64,000 bases of DNA from Choristoneura fumiferana. Lineage: Eukaryota; Arthropoda; Insecta; Lepidoptera; Tortricidae. Below are positions 39,801-48,940 of this stretch, in pieces. Both the position numbers and the translations under genes were made by a program. The stretch spans positions 15,820,744 to 15,884,743 of the forward strand of contig NC_133491.1 of assembly GCF_025370935.1 (NCBI RefSeq). The letters run 5' to 3'. The notes under the pieces are model-generated. The model did not search any database. It worked only from the letters and a program-made list of their open reading frames with translations, and was not told the DNA's origin. Position 1 is the stretch's first letter. Every line of letters begins with the position of its first letter.

Positions 39801-42594
39801 GACCACAAATTATATTTTCATGACCATATTGGTGATATAGTCAAAAGTGCGAACAACACGCTTGGTTTCATAATGCGGATGGCGTCTCAATTTGAGGGCA
39901 CTACTGTTGCTATTATAAGGAGCTGTGATGGCCTAGTGGTTTGACCTATCGCCTCTCAAGCAGAGGGTCGTGAGTTCAAACCTCGGCTCGCACCTCTGAG
40001 TTTTTCGAAATTCATGTACGGAATTACATTTGAAATTTACCACGAGCTTTGCGGTGAAGGAAAACATCGTGAGGAAACCTGCACAAACCTGCGAAGCAAT
40101 TCAATGGTGCGTGTGTAGTTCCCAATCCGCACTGGGCCCGCGTGGGAACTACGGCCCAAGCCCTCTTGTTTGAGAGGAGGCCTGTGCCCAAGCAGTTGGG
40201 ACGTATATAGCTGGAATGATGATTCCTCCCAACCCTTGATGCGAAAAGGGGGATGTTACAAGCTTGACACCAATGTCTGTCTATGCCATGCCATGGTTCT
40301 TAGCTATGTTTCATTAAAATCGATTCAGCCATTTCAGAGATATTGAACTTTGAAATGACAATGTCAGGGGTTGTTCGACTGTTCTAATTTGGTATTATTA
40401 CATAATATTTCCGTAACCTAATTCTGTAACTCTCATTTTATTTATTCTGTTCTAACTATTTAAGAACTGATCTAAGTCACATTACGCCCATGTACTTTCT
40501 GTTCTTTTTACTCTCTCTCCATTAAATTGCTTTAGAATCATCTTTATGTTCATTATGACAGTGTTGATTGGTTTGATACAATTTGGGTAGATAAGGTTGA
40601 GAAAGTACATGGTCATTCTCTTCAGACTTACCATTAGCATCGCACTTCTTGTAGCAGTTGGAAGCGTCCACAAAGTTAGTGGCAGCATCATGACGGACAC
40701 CAGCCTTGAGGTGGAGCTGCGCGGCCGCGCAGAAAGCCTGCCCTGCCTGCGCCCACTTCTTTGCCATCTTGAAGAGGTTGCCAGCTCGGAGGTAGCAGTC
40801 TACCGCTTCTTCTACTTTCGATGACCCACTGGATGATTAAGATTTATAAGGTTACTGGTAAACTTTTGTGACATGTAAATATAATGAGCGGCAAAAAATC
40901 TGGCCCTCAAATGTATGCAGTAATAGGTCATTTTGTATGTAAAGTGGGCCAAGTTTTGTGCCCCTGAGTATATTGTGGGACAATTTTACACCTAAATTGA
41001 AAATACAAACTGAAATATAGATGCACAGAAAAACCAGAAAAATAAGACCAGCACTGGGAATCGAACCCACTCGACTGCTGGTCAACGGTACAGACACGAA
41101 TTTCCCCTATGCACCTCATATCTCAGCTTGGTTTTTTCTTATTTAGCCACTTAAGCAGTGACGCTAGCGACATCTATACCGTAGCCCTCATCGAGAAACT
41201 TTCGGCAAGAGATGTTGTTACTAAGCAATCAAATTAAGATTGGTTTTTTGGAATCTTTTGAAATTTGGAATTGAAATAAAAAATACAAAAAGATTCCAAA
41301 AAAAAAACAATCTTAATTTTACACCTATCAATATTGGCCTGGATCGTCTGTAGCCATCAGCCTTAATGCTGCTAAAATTGTCCCATTGTACAGAAGCCAT
41401 TTATTTAACCAATCAATATAATTACACCAATAATTGATCTTGACCTCCTAACACTCAGTCCTTTATAAAGGACTTATTGTAATTTTAAATTAAACTCTAT
41501 CATAAATGACATAAAGTTTGATGTTCATAAATCAAAAATTTGACTCGGGTGTTAGGAGGATAATAAGCAAGTTTGTAATGTGTTCAGATAATTGAGATTT
41601 TTCTGAAAAAAAAAGCCATTTTTAATAAGTAACCCATAAAAAATATTAAAATGTGTAGGTGTAGTTAGAATTTTATATATACATATTTGTTATAAGTAGG
41701 TAGTTAAATTTTTATAACTGGGTTTTCCAATCTTTTCATTTCAATACTGTTACTCTCTTTAAAGGTAGTTACTGTTTAGTGACACCCTTCTAAAAGAAAA
41801 TAGACATATACGTAGCTCTAGATTATACCTTTAGGAACTCCTGGTTAAAAATGTATTTAAAAGAAATGAAATTTCCTGATTGTCTTGACTAATTCATCAA
41901 CACCATGCCATATTATTAGATCAAGAAAGATAAAATCTAGAATAGCCATTCAAGAATATTGGCAAGAAATAAGGACAGATTTTGATAAATTTAATGAAGG
42001 AGTTTTTCAACAGGACTGATATTGCAAGCACAAATTAGCCGGAGAACAAGGTAATAATTACTACATTTTATCCAAAAAATAATTTATATTTATTTTAGTG
42101 TGAAAAAGCAACAAACATACTAACTAACACACTCACTTTCACATTCATATAATATTAGCAGAAGTATGATATTACTTATCATTATGAAGAAGACCTTTGA
42201 AGAAATTAGAAGACTAGTGAGTCATATTGTAGCCTAACTATAGAATGCTAAATTACTATAATTAACGTTTATAGACAATGCCTACATTAGCTTCAAAGTC
42301 GTGAAGCAAACAAGAACAGTCTCGTCAGTATGACACATTTATTTGTTCTACTAAATCTAATTGATTTTTTCTAAACTTTACTTTCAACTGAGAATTCCGA
42401 ACAAGACAAGAGTGCGAATTTAACATGTATTTGCTAATAATAGCCCTAATTAATCAGAATTTACAAGGATATTCCAAATAATTAACGAGTCATTGTACTC
42501 ACCCGAAAAGTGACCCAAGAAAGGACTTCGACGAACTCAATTTTTTCTCCGCCTCCGCCATCAACTGCATCGCTTTCTGTTCATTATCAGCCAT
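30726..42594 (-). CDS. alphaSnap: Alpha-SNAP (soluble NSF attachment protein), complete, six exons
   Basis: Six exons join into 879 nt (292 codons plus stop), the length I expect for insect alpha-SNAP. Exons on the minus strand: 42594-42503, 40828-40632, 36232-36153, 33996-33811, 32405-32232, 30875-30726. All introns are GT-AG and all junctions stay in frame. Alpha-SNAP binds assembled SNARE bundles in the cytosol, recruits NSF and stimulates its ATPase, so SNAREs are recycled after membrane fusion. Hallmarks are MADNEQKAMQLMAEAEKKL at the start (membrane-proximal N-terminus with the SFLGSLFGG loop), a TPR-like helical body, and LDQWYTTMLVRIKKQINDNP then DLR at the end; the penultimate Leu is the residue known to activate NSF. 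The gene spans 11.9 kb because its introns are packed with transposable elements. It lies upstream (in transcription sense downstream) of the AP180/CALM gene on the same strand. Confidence 0.97.
31352..31490 (+). mobile_element. LINE 3' tail in alphaSnap intron 5
   Basis: TTCTTGCGGCGCATTCTTCT to TTGCGGCCTATTTACTGAAT and a TTTGAATTTTGAATTTGAAT tail match 1506-1634. It is antisense to alphaSnap. Confidence 0.65.
32232..32405 (-). CDS. alphaSnap: alphaSnap exon 5
   Basis: 58 codons: IAKSSLDNSLLKYSAKEYMF, RAALCHLCVDVLNATHALEK, YCGLYPAFGDTRECKLIK. The acceptor is TCGTTCAG and the donor AAG/GTCTGT (non-consensus at +3). A GT/CA microsatellite follows the donor by about 10 bp and a SINE ends 19 bp before the acceptor. 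Confidence 0.96.
32425..32735 (-). mobile_element. Full SINE-1 with 10-bp target duplication, next to exon 5
   Basis: On the minus strand it starts GAGCCGTGGTGGCCTAGTGG (box A region) and has GGGTTCAAACCCCGGCTCGC (box B), then the SINE-1 body and a GATGATGATGATGAT tail. AAACAAAAAT flanks it (32415-32424 and 32736-32745). It is in the sense orientation of alphaSnap, with its tail 19 bp before the exon 5 acceptor. Confidence 0.92.
33218..33646. mobile_element. Foldback element with inserted CCCGCGGCTTC repeat
   Basis: CACGGTGATTTTTAATCGGT and GATCAGGAATAA form the left end and occur inverted at 33608-33640. Second arms (CTTTTCCCATGG and CCAATACGAAAATCGG) match inverted at 33377-33410. The right arm is broken between TTATTCAGT (33417) and TTTTATTATTCC (about 33603) by a short CCCGCGGCTTC-family copy. 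Confidence 0.8.
33418..33602 (+). repeat. Short CCCGCGGCTTC-family insert
   Basis: ACTAGCTGTTGCCCGCGGCT starts it, and it ends near TTTATATATATATAGATGAC. It sits inside the foldback arm at 33218-33646. Confidence 0.6.
33650..33778 (+). mobile_element. LINE tail, CTCGTTGAGTTTCTTGCCGG family
   Basis: ACCTCGTTGAGTTTCTTGCC, CTTCTCAACAGAGGTTTTCC and AATAAAGATATTTTGACTGA are shared with 53275-53405. This is a 5'-truncated non-LTR tail 33 bp from alphaSnap exon 4. Confidence 0.7.
33811..33996 (-). CDS. alphaSnap: alphaSnap exon 4
   Basis: 62 codons: NIAELYETECVDLARAMQHY, EQAADYFRGEESTSSANKCM, LKLAQYAAQLEHYDKAVQIY, EQ. The acceptor is CCACCAG and the donor CAG/GTGCGT. GEES.SSANKC is the signature stretch of the family. 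GC-rich relative to its introns. Confidence 0.97.
34137..34562. mobile_element. 427-bp-class MITE in alphaSnap intron 3
   Basis: Begins AATGAGGGCTATCG and ends CGATAGCCCTCATT. Forward relative to the copies at 36280 and 37800. Confidence 0.92.
34662..34841. mobile_element. Foldback MITE, ACAGATGGGCGTGCCTTCAG arms
   Basis: ACAGATGGGCGTGCCTTCAG at the left and CTGAAGGCACGCCCATCTGT at the right are exact inverted copies, with longer imperfect arms (TCAATTTTCAACTTTGAGGT and its inverse). Confidence 0.88.
34965..35170 (-). mobile_element. LINE 3'-end fragment in alphaSnap intron 3
   Basis: The minus strand gives ADRQACWLKSRVHGGC, or in another frame LVKVAGSRWMQGAFNRG and GEACVQQWTSYL. Same LINE tail type as 3259-3542, more decayed. 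Confidence 0.7.
35380..35610. repeat. Diverged repeat shared with 58688-58830
   Basis: GAATGGATTGAACGAAAGTA and AATGTCACTTAGACATTTTT match in reverse with TACTTTCGTTCAATCCATTC-like and AATGTCTAAGTGACATTA text at 58715-58755. Confidence 0.55.
36003..36140 (-). mobile_element. tRNA-derived SINE-3, next to exon 3 donor
   Basis: On the minus strand: GACGAGCTCAGTGGTTAGAG (box A-like), CGGGTTCGATCCCCGGTTAG (box B), then AGATTTTTGAATG and a TTATTATTATTATTG tail. The head lies 13 bp after the alphaSnap exon 3 donor in sense orientation. No second copy in this window. Confidence 0.75.
36153..36232 (-). CDS. alphaSnap: alphaSnap exon 3
   Basis: 80 nt encoding EAVSCLLKAIEIYTDMGRFT and VAAKQHQ. The acceptor is TTTGCAG and the donor CAG/GTATGC. 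A SINE starts about 13 bp past the donor, and a 427-bp MITE lies 47 bp before the acceptor. Confidence 0.95.
36280..36706. mobile_element. 427-bp MITE in alphaSnap intron 2, 47 bp from exon 3
   Basis: Complete, with AATGAGGGCTATCG and CGATAGCCCTCATT ends. Very similar to 37800-38226. Confidence 0.93.
37173..37346. mobile_element. 174-bp MITE, GTACCATCAGCCAAATA ends
   Basis: GTACCATCAGCCAAATATGT at the left and TTATTTGGCTGATGGTAC at the right. A 174-bp copy in reverse orientation is at 53524-53697. Confidence 0.93.
37379..37740 (+). repeat. CCCGCGGCTTC-family long variant, 3' part
   Basis: AAGAGAATTCCTAAAATTTA then TATCGTGGTGTACTG and ATCCCGATTCCGTGGGAATA correspond to parts of 9455-9735 and 22912-23262. 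An unrelated piece near 37480-37660 interrupts it. Confidence 0.5.
37800..38226. mobile_element. 427-bp MITE in alphaSnap intron 2
   Basis: Complete, with AATGAGGGCTATCG and CGATAGCCCTCATT ends. Confidence 0.93.
38637..39256 (+). repeat. GTTCCGG-family repeat, near full length, with C16 run
   Basis: Runs from TTTTTTAGTGTTCCGGAGCC to TACGAAATCCTTAGAAAAAT. A homopolymer of 16 C lies at 39012-39027 inside it. Confidence 0.82.
39429..39920 (+). pseudogene. LINE reverse-transcriptase fragment
   Basis: SLLFADDLEIFF holds the FADD form of the reverse-transcriptase active site. After a stop and frame changes, GSKCRVITFSRSKTLIEGAY and RDLGLNLDHKLYFHDHIGDI then VKSANNTLGFIMRMASQFEG follow. This is a Jockey-type non-LTR element by its motif order. 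It lies antisense inside alphaSnap intron 2, and a SINE follows directly. Confidence 0.88.
39921..40222 (+). mobile_element. SINE-1 copy abutting the LINE fragment
   Basis: GATGGCCTAGTGGTTTGACC (box A) and GTGAGTTCAAACCTCGGCTC (box B-like) head a body that matches 52945-53246, with a GGAATGATGAT tail. It is antisense to alphaSnap and breaks the LINE frame after VAII. Confidence 0.9.
40632..40828 (-). CDS. alphaSnap: alphaSnap exon 2
   Basis: Encodes GSSKVEEAVDCYLRAGNLF, KMAKKWAQAGQAFCAAAQLH and LKAGVRHDAATNFVDASNCY to KKCDAN. The acceptor is CATCCAG and the donor G/GTAAGT. It contains the first TPR-like helices, with basic residues used for SNARE binding in the family. Intron 2 is 4,399 bp and holds most of the transposon load. 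Confidence 0.96.
40990..41320 (-). mobile_element. SINE-2-type element with palindromic end
   Basis: AAAACCAGAAAAATAAGACC, GCACTGGGAATCGAACCCAC (inverse box B) and CTACTAAGCAATCAAATTA are shared with the array at 61306-62515. It ends in a palindrome of TTAAGATTGGTTTTTTGGAA and its inverse. Confidence 0.75.
41443..41560. mobile_element. MITE, CCTCCTAACACTCAGTC family
   Basis: CCTCCTAACACTCAGTC at the left and GACTCGGGTGTTAGGAGG at the right. Same family as 7473-7590, reversed. Confidence 0.85.
41561..42496. other. Rest of alphaSnap intron 1
   Basis: AT-rich. No exon or repeat boundary recognised. Confidence 0.45.
42503..42594 (-). CDS. alphaSnap: alphaSnap exon 1 (start codon)
   Basis: Encodes MADNEQKAMQLMAEAEKKLS and SSKSFLGSLF plus two bases. 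The ATG is at 42594 and the donor is GG/GTGAGT. The start is chosen because this is the family's conserved first residues. Intron 1 is 1,674 bp. Confidence 0.96.
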
Positions 42595-42870
42595 TTTAAT
42601 GGCTCAAGTATCACTATACACTAAAGAAATATCCAGTGATTCCAAAAATTCTGGAAATATTGACAAAATGTCGACACTGGCGAAGTGCAAAAACCCGTCG
42701 CTCGCCTCGCTGTCATCGATTGATTTGGTGTTGCCAGATGATGAAGGCGACGGCGTTTCGTTCAGAAATTAAATATTTACAATATTCCATTGTTGTTGAT
42801 GTGAAACAATAGATGGCGCTAAAAATAGACAAGCAGCACAAAGTGTACAAACAGCAGCAGGCATTTGTGC
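42595..42870 (-). promoter_or_regulatory. Probable alphaSnap 5' UTR and promoter region
   Basis: The roughly 280 bp upstream of the ATG must hold the 5' UTR unless a non-coding first exon exists. I see no TATA box at a convincing distance. CATCGATTGATTTGG at about 42714 resembles a DRE-type core only loosely. Assignment is positional. Confidence 0.3.
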
Positions 42871-42985
42871 CCTATACTACGAAGTGCAACATTCGAACTT
42901 CGTATCTTGCAGTCCTGCTAACGCTAATATTATTTAATACGAGGGAGAGAGGGACAGTATGATACGAACTTCGTTGTAGCCGCCC
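42871..42985. mobile_element. Palindromic MITE, CTACTACGAAATTCGAA family
   Basis: ACTACGAAGTGCAACATTCG and the inverse GATACGAACTTCGTTGTAGC enclose TAATACGAGGGAGAGAGGGA. Confidence 0.75.
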
Positions 42986-43069
42986 AGTATCAAATTACCC
43001 CATGATTTTACGTTGCTTGACTTTTTTAATTACTACTAATCAACCGGGTTTACTAGCTAATCGTAACTC

Positions 43070-43185
43070 AACTTATGTTGTGGGTGTCTATGGTATGCGG
43101 TGACTGCTTTCCACTACCTTGGGTAGTACGTCCATGGGTGACTCGCCTGTCAGTTTTCAAAAAAAAATAGACATAGATAGCATAG
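43070..43185 (-). mobile_element. LINE 3' end scrap (GTGGGTGTCTATGG type)
   Basis: TGTTGTGGGTGTCTATGGTA then GCGGTGACTGCTTTCCACTA resembles a 3' end I know from lepidopteran LINEs. The 126-codon minus-strand frame that covers it (43068-43448) is not supported as a gene. Confidence 0.4.
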
Positions 43186-44214
43186 CAGTGATCACATAAC
43201 AAGCAAGTGACCCACTTGCCGCTAGTTTTTTCAGTACAAAATCTCCCACCGCACACCACAAAAGTATAAATTAAATAGTTAAGCCACTTTCTACTTATTT
43301 GGCAAATTTTAAAGACAAAAAAAATAATTCCTATATTATCAGTTTCCCGCTTTAGGTGAGAATAAGAACGGCTTCTGTATTCGATCCCTAACTGGTCATT
43401 TAGGAACATCTTCAAGTGTACACTTAACCAGGTAAATGAAACGAGCATTATTTACGTAATTGTATTTATTTATGTGTTTAGATAATCTTCTATTCGCGAT
43501 TCAACAAGGTACAAACACGCAACGCCTGAAAGCATTTTGGAGTGTTTTCTGTTGCAATAACTACTAAAATAGCCCTTAAATGTAGTACATTATTGGACAT
43601 GTAATTCATGAAAGCACCTCATTTATTTTACCTTTATTTATACTGAAGTCTGAAGTGCCAACATACATTACATTTAGGTACTTATATTAGGGAAGTTTTC
43701 TGACTGTTCTAAGTACTTCTTTTTTAAGCCTTTTTGATTTGATGATACAGTTTCACGATAGTAGCGACATCTATTGAACAATTACAGCATTACTAAAGGT
43801 TTATTCCTAGTTTATTCAGAACAGTCACTGCGTTTTACAAAACATAATTATGTAATTGTGACGTACATAGCATGTTACACAGAAAACAATCCACACCTAA
43901 CAAAAATATATATTTTCCAATATATACTTTTCTCGAGCTAAGTATACTTTAACAGCTATACAATAACCTCTGTTAGACACCTAGAAAGTGCTACTTTAAT
44001 ACTGTGATTAAATTGAATATACCACTAGATTCACCAAACATTTGGTCTGTCCTAGGACACTTGGTACAAGCTGATTCTACTGAGGCGTCAAATCATAGTT
44101 CTAACCTAACTAAACTAAATTACACTGACGAGCAAAAATAAACTGTTATTTTGCTGGCCAGTAATAGTAAGTATCCCTAAAAGATCAATGCCCGGAGAAT
44201 TAAAAGTTTTGAAC
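43186..44214. other. AT-rich intergenic stretch
   Basis: No gene or bounded repeat seen. Confidence 0.45.
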
Positions 44215-44612
44215 TGAGGTTTCTGAGGTGGCGCTAGTATCGTGAGATTCAACATAACATTTGTCTCATTTGGGGTTGGATAATTATAGGGCCGGATTTA
44301 GAGGTCTGGCGGTCTTGGGGCAACAAAGGAGAGGAGGCCCCAATACAATGAACAATTGTACAAATTACTATAGGTAAGGGTTAAACAGCGAAAAAAATAT
44401 CAAAGGAAAAGTTGTTTACTAGTGTACTCGTCGGAATTTGAAAAAAAAAAAAAACAGAGGTCTCTTTTGCGGAGGCCCCGGGGCTGTAGCCCCGGATGCC
44501 CTCCCCTAAATCCGACCCTGGATAATTAAATGAGCCAATCGAAAGCAAAACTGCAACGGCAAACGGAACTCACGCTATTAACACCATCTAGTGGAAGTAT
44601 TGTGAGGTCCAT
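44215..44612. mobile_element. Foldback MITE, GTGGCGCTAGTATCGTGAG type, interrupted
   Basis: GAGGTGGCGCTAGTATCGTG at the left and CACGCTATTAACACCATCTA at the right form imperfect arms. AATTAAATGAGCCAATCGAA after the insertion matches the centre of 12171-12337 and 27611-27936. A 234-bp element at 44287-44520 splits it. Confidence 0.7.
44287..44520. mobile_element. hAT-like non-autonomous element with 8-bp target duplication
   Basis: Begins TAGGGCCGGATTTAG and ends CTAAATCCGACCCTG (inverse CAGGGTCGGATTTAG). GATAATTA lies on both sides (44279-44286 and 44521-44528). An 8-bp duplication and CAGGG-type ends are the hAT signature. Inside is a GGCCCCGGGGCTGTAGCCCC palindromic stretch. Confidence 0.87.
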
Positions 44613-44625
44613 TAGAAGTTACAGC

Positions 44626-44743
44626 AGAGCTACTACGGAACTCGAAGTTCGTATCGTACCGTCCCTCTCGCTCTCGTATTAAATAGTATAAGTGTCAGTG
44701 GGACCGCACGCACGAGACGAACTTCGAGTTTCGTAGTAGCCCT
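44626..44743. mobile_element. Palindromic MITE, CTACTACGAAATTCGAA family
   Basis: AGAGCTACTACGGAACTCGA and the inverse TTCGAGTTTCGTAGTAGCCC enclose CCGTCCCTCTCGCTCTCGTA. Confidence 0.85.
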
Positions 44744-44943
44744 GCAGTTTTGCTTGTCACTGCTTTTTTCGAACGGACTGTTGCCTCAGCTCAGATGACT
44801 TTTACAGCTTACCGGAGAGAGCGAGCTCCCAGACGGGCCGCTCAGCGAGAAGTAGTGTTACTTAGCATGCCAAAGGGGTGATTGACTCATTTAGTTATAA
44901 AACAATAACGAACGCGACCAAAACGTCAGCTACCAAATGGATC

Positions 44944-45201
44944 TCACAATGCACGAACTAGACTGTCATAGAACTGTCTGGAGCCAGCGTCTAGGCCGTC
45001 CATTGAATAGAGAAATCGCTTGCCGAGCCACCTATCGCGCATAGTAGCCGAGTCATAAGCGATCATAATACATTTCACGTAAGATTCAAACTCTTTTGTT
45101 TGTTGACTCTGCTTCACATCGGGAAAATGAAAATAAAGACCCGCCCATGATTTGACACCAACTATTTGCCTCGTAAATACATTTGGTGCATTTGAGTACA
45201 T
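44944..45201 (-). CDS. Unassigned 85-codon ORF
   Basis: I do not recognise it. The frame reads like real protein: VFTRQIVGVKSWAGLYFHFP, QTKEFESYVKCIMIAYDSAT and DRWLGKRFLYSMDGLDAGSR, with a mix of aromatic and charged residues unusual for chance AT-rich frames. An ATG opens it and a TGA closes it after QFYDSLVRAL. No flanking splice sites or promoter were convincing. It could be a small gene, one exon of a larger one, a retrocopied fragment, or a transposon ORF piece. Confidence 0.3.
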   Translation of the reverse strand: MYSNAPNVFTRQIVGVKSWAGLYFHFPDVKQSQQTKEFESYVKCIMIAYDSATMRDRWLGKRFLYSMDGLDAGSRQFYDSLVRAL

Positions 45202-45786
45202 TTACTACATAGATCCTTTAAATTTGAACACTAATAGAAAATCGCTAAGACAGACCAAGACAGCGCTATTCAGAAATATTTCCTCCCACTCTTAAGCATA
45301 CAGAGGCCGTTACATATTTAAAAGGCCTCACCGCGAGACTTGAGGCCTATATTATTGAACTCTGGCCAGGGTACTGTTTAAACAAGAACGAGTGGCTAAA
45401 TAAAAGCCTCAAATCTCACAGGGATCCCTAAATGTGGTATTGTCATTGGAACAAGAGGTAAATAGACGATCACATTATATCCTCTAATATACAATTTGGA
45501 AATAATAAATATAGGTAATGTAAAACTTTTTGAACTTATCTCTCCATTTTAGTTTAGGCGTCAATGGACCCAAGGGTAAAATAAAAAAAAGGATAAAAAA
45601 AATAAAAGTAACAAAAAATCTTAATGATTTATTCTTTCCATAAATAATCTAAATTGAATATCTAAAGGCATGACGTAAGTCTACTAGTAAGTAATAATAG
45701 TAGAGGGTATTTACATAAAAAAATTACATCGAATAAAAATATGCATAAAATGTACAACTTAAATTTTGTAAAACCACTAATGATCT
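45202..45786. other. AT-rich intergenic stretch
   Basis: No gene seen. A short inverted pair (AAAAGGCCTCACCGCGAGAC and CTTGAGGCCTATA) at 45320-45355 is too small to define. Confidence 0.4.
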
Positions 45787-45908
45787 ACCGTTTGGAACAA
45801 AATGGCGCTAACTACATCGCAAGTGTACCTATAGAAAAAAAATATTTTGATTGAATAAGATTTAAAGTGACAAAATGATGCTCCTTAGATTCTTTGTTCC
45901 AAACGGTT
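45787..45908. mobile_element. Small TIR element, ACCGTTTGGAACAAA ends
   Basis: ACCGTTTGGAACAAA at the left and TTTGTTCCAAACGGT at the right are exact inverted repeats about 95 bp apart. Confidence 0.75.
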
Positions 45909-48833
45909 GTAGTGCTGAAAATCAGAATAATAATTCATATTCTACCGCTCTAACAAATTATAGACGAGTGCAACCTGAAAATTCCCAAAAATATTCCTAC
46001 AAGTAAATATAATACCTTGCATGATCTCATAAAAGGTATTCAGTTAGTAAAGTAAATAACGTAGTCAGCCTAGTAAAATGTAATGGCCATGCTAGACGGC
46101 AAATACACAAAAGAAATTGCCGATTTTTATACTAGCCGTACTGGCAACACTAGTAATAAATTGGCTGATAAAAAAAAGTTTCTACATCTTCCGAAACATC
46201 AGTGCTACTTCCTCGCTAGAATGCGGTTGCCCGCGCTACCCCGTCTTCGCTTTAATACCTACTTAGTACCGGCATAGACAACATTAATAGTAATAGATGC
46301 GACAGTAAATGTTGATACCGCTATATTCACCTATCAGTATCAGCTGGTTCACCGCCAACGGTGAATAGTAGTCACAGAGTAGGTACATTTCAGAGTGACA
46401 ACTGCCAAATAGAATAGACTCACTACGTATCCATGATAGCAGTACTTTATTGGTACTGATAGCAGCGCAAGCACCCACATGTAATAGTTATTTTATTGTG
46501 ACAACGTTCAAGACTTCGTTTAGTAGGTGCACAGATATTTCCGACGATTTTGTCCTACCAACTTGCTAAATATGTATAATAGTTACTCGTTGATATATTT
46601 ATTGGGAACAGCGCGTACTCAAAGTTCCATTTCTAATCGCAGCTTACAGCGGCGCTACCATCGCCAAGAACCCCTTCACCCAACGATTTACAATTCTACA
46701 AGTGCTTTTTATTCTATCAACAACTCTAAATAGACCTAAGTATCAGTATTTGAGTTGTTTCAAGCACTAGTACCGGAAATATATTTGGTATCGGTTCCCC
46801 TGGTATGCTTAGACGCGGATCTGCGCTAAATTTAAGGCTTTTTTTATTATTTAAATCAGCAGAACTTGCGCTTAATACGGATGAGACTTTAATGTTAGTA
46901 TTTTTTTTAGTTCCCGCATTCTATGTAGGCAGCTTTAGTACACCAATTTATAGCACATTACTGTATATTACACCATACTCATCTCAAAATTAATGACAGC
47001 TACTTGACAGGCGATTACAATTAGCTCATTTATTAGAGCCAATTATTATGGAGCGCCGTTCTAGCATAAGCTACGCGTGTACGCAAACCTCAGACAGGGA
47101 CCATCACGATTTCACCTTTGCCATACTTTTCATCTTTAATTGCAATGTAACGTCAAACGGCGGCCATCTAGCGAATTTCACCTGCCAAAAAAACGCATAC
47201 CAAAACAAATCTAAACAAACAAGGTGGTTCTGTACTTTAGTAGCTTACGGGTCTACCGGCGACGTTTACCGACGGGAAGACGGCTTTTTCGCTCTTATTG
47301 CGTGGACATAAAGCGTTTTTTGGTCGGATTGAGCCGATTCCGCGTCAATAGATGTGGGGAGATCTTACCGCTCATTTGGTCTCTTTTCAACGTTAGTTAA
47401 AAAGGGACGCAAAGAACAATTTGAGCGAGAACTGAGAACTTGTAGAATTCTAACTCGTAGGTGTCTTTCTAGAAGATTCTACATTGCATTGGTTTCCAGC
47501 CATCCTTAATCTAATATTTCAAATAAATCAGTCGAAGCACACATCACAGCACAAACTGAAAGGGAACTGACACACAATCAACTTTTTGTCGTTTCTAACT
47601 TTCAACTTTTACACTGATGATGTGTAGATATATATGCCCGTCTCATTCCAACTGGATAAGTAAGTGAGACACATTGAGCCAAACAAGAAGTAAAAATAAT
47701 ATAACTACCTCGTGTAACATGCAAGCATAAAAAACGAACATTTAAAAAATACATATAAAGAAACAACAAAAAGTTGATTAATCTCGGATTCTAGACCATA
47801 CATGGGTGTAATCTAACCCATTTTTGATTAAAGTAGATGCAACTGTATAATACTTTGTCATTGATAATTTACACGCACGACACAGTGCCGGCCAAGTTTG
47901 AAAAAAAAAATGTTACGCTACTCAATTTACGCCAAGATATTACCATGTTTTTTTAAGTTAAATAAGTGAGCTCAAATTACATAATAATTTAAATTTAATG
48001 TTTTTTACGAGCAATTTGATTGGTCGTTTTGGTAGAAAACGGCTGAAACTCCAGAAAAATGTTCAAAGAAGTTTTTTGAGGCGTTACTTTGAGCTACTTA
48101 AATGTTTCCAGATTAATTATAAAAATAAGAATATTGCACAAAAAATACTAGCAATCAATAGTGCAGCTAGGAACTGCCAAATTAAATTAAAATGAAATCT
48201 TCGTACAGACGTTGTTAAAAAGCGTTTAATGCCTATACATATAGTATTTTTTAGTTCCCAGACTAACAGCGTAAACATAATCAATCTCGTAGTTCCTCAA
48301 CAGATCCATATAAATTTGCAAATGATATCATATACCATAATTTTTACGCGTATGCATTTCAAAATTAATAATACAAATGTAATTACAATAGATTACAAGT
48401 AGCACTACTACATAACTGAACAATCTCGAATTTGAAAATAACAATGCTTCGCCTCCGCAAGTTGACTACTAAAAGTAGGTATCATCCATAGCGTTTATAC
48501 GACAAATGGGGTCTACTAGATACCGAAAAATGCGTAAATGTCACATGATTATATTAACCAATGACAAATAACAATTAGACGATTGTTTATTAGACCCTAG
48601 CCGAGGCGAAGTAAACTGAGGGTCCAAAATACTTATAGATTTCAAAGTAAGCACCTATTCCGTATATTCACAACAGACACACGATAGAAATATACACCCG
48701 TAACACCTAATTTCAATAACAATCTAATGCGATAACTCCTATACATTACACCCTTTATTTGAAAATATTTAAGCATCATTGGCGAAACTTGGCCAGTTTT
48801 CTTCCGTTTGAAAGAATTCAGACCCAAGTTAAA
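45909..48833. other. Long intergenic stretch without an assigned gene
   Basis: Several frames of 60-90 codons (46083, 46527, 46805, 47048, 47998) lack domains and context. At 47140-47190 CAAACGGCGGCCATCTAGCG and TTTCACCTGCC echo the foldback ends at 27611-27936, so a decayed member probably lies at about 47010-47190. Confidence 0.4.
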
Positions 48834-48940
48834 GGACGCTGTTATGCAATAGTATGTCAACCCTTAGAAAATAATTTTAACAGTTGACATTGTATTGCAA
48901 AATGACAGTGGGTTGACTCAGTATTGCAAAACAGCGTCCT
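48834..48940. mobile_element. Foldback, AGGACGCTGTTATGCAATA arms
   Basis: AGGACGCTGTTATGCAATAG and GTCAACCC at the left are matched at the right by GGGTTGACTCAGTATTGCAA and AACAGCGTCCT. Confidence 0.75.

Noticed and set aside
43068..43448. 126-codon minus-strand frame with several Cys
   Set aside because: Covers a LINE 3' end scrap; no zinc-binding spacing that repeats and no splice context.
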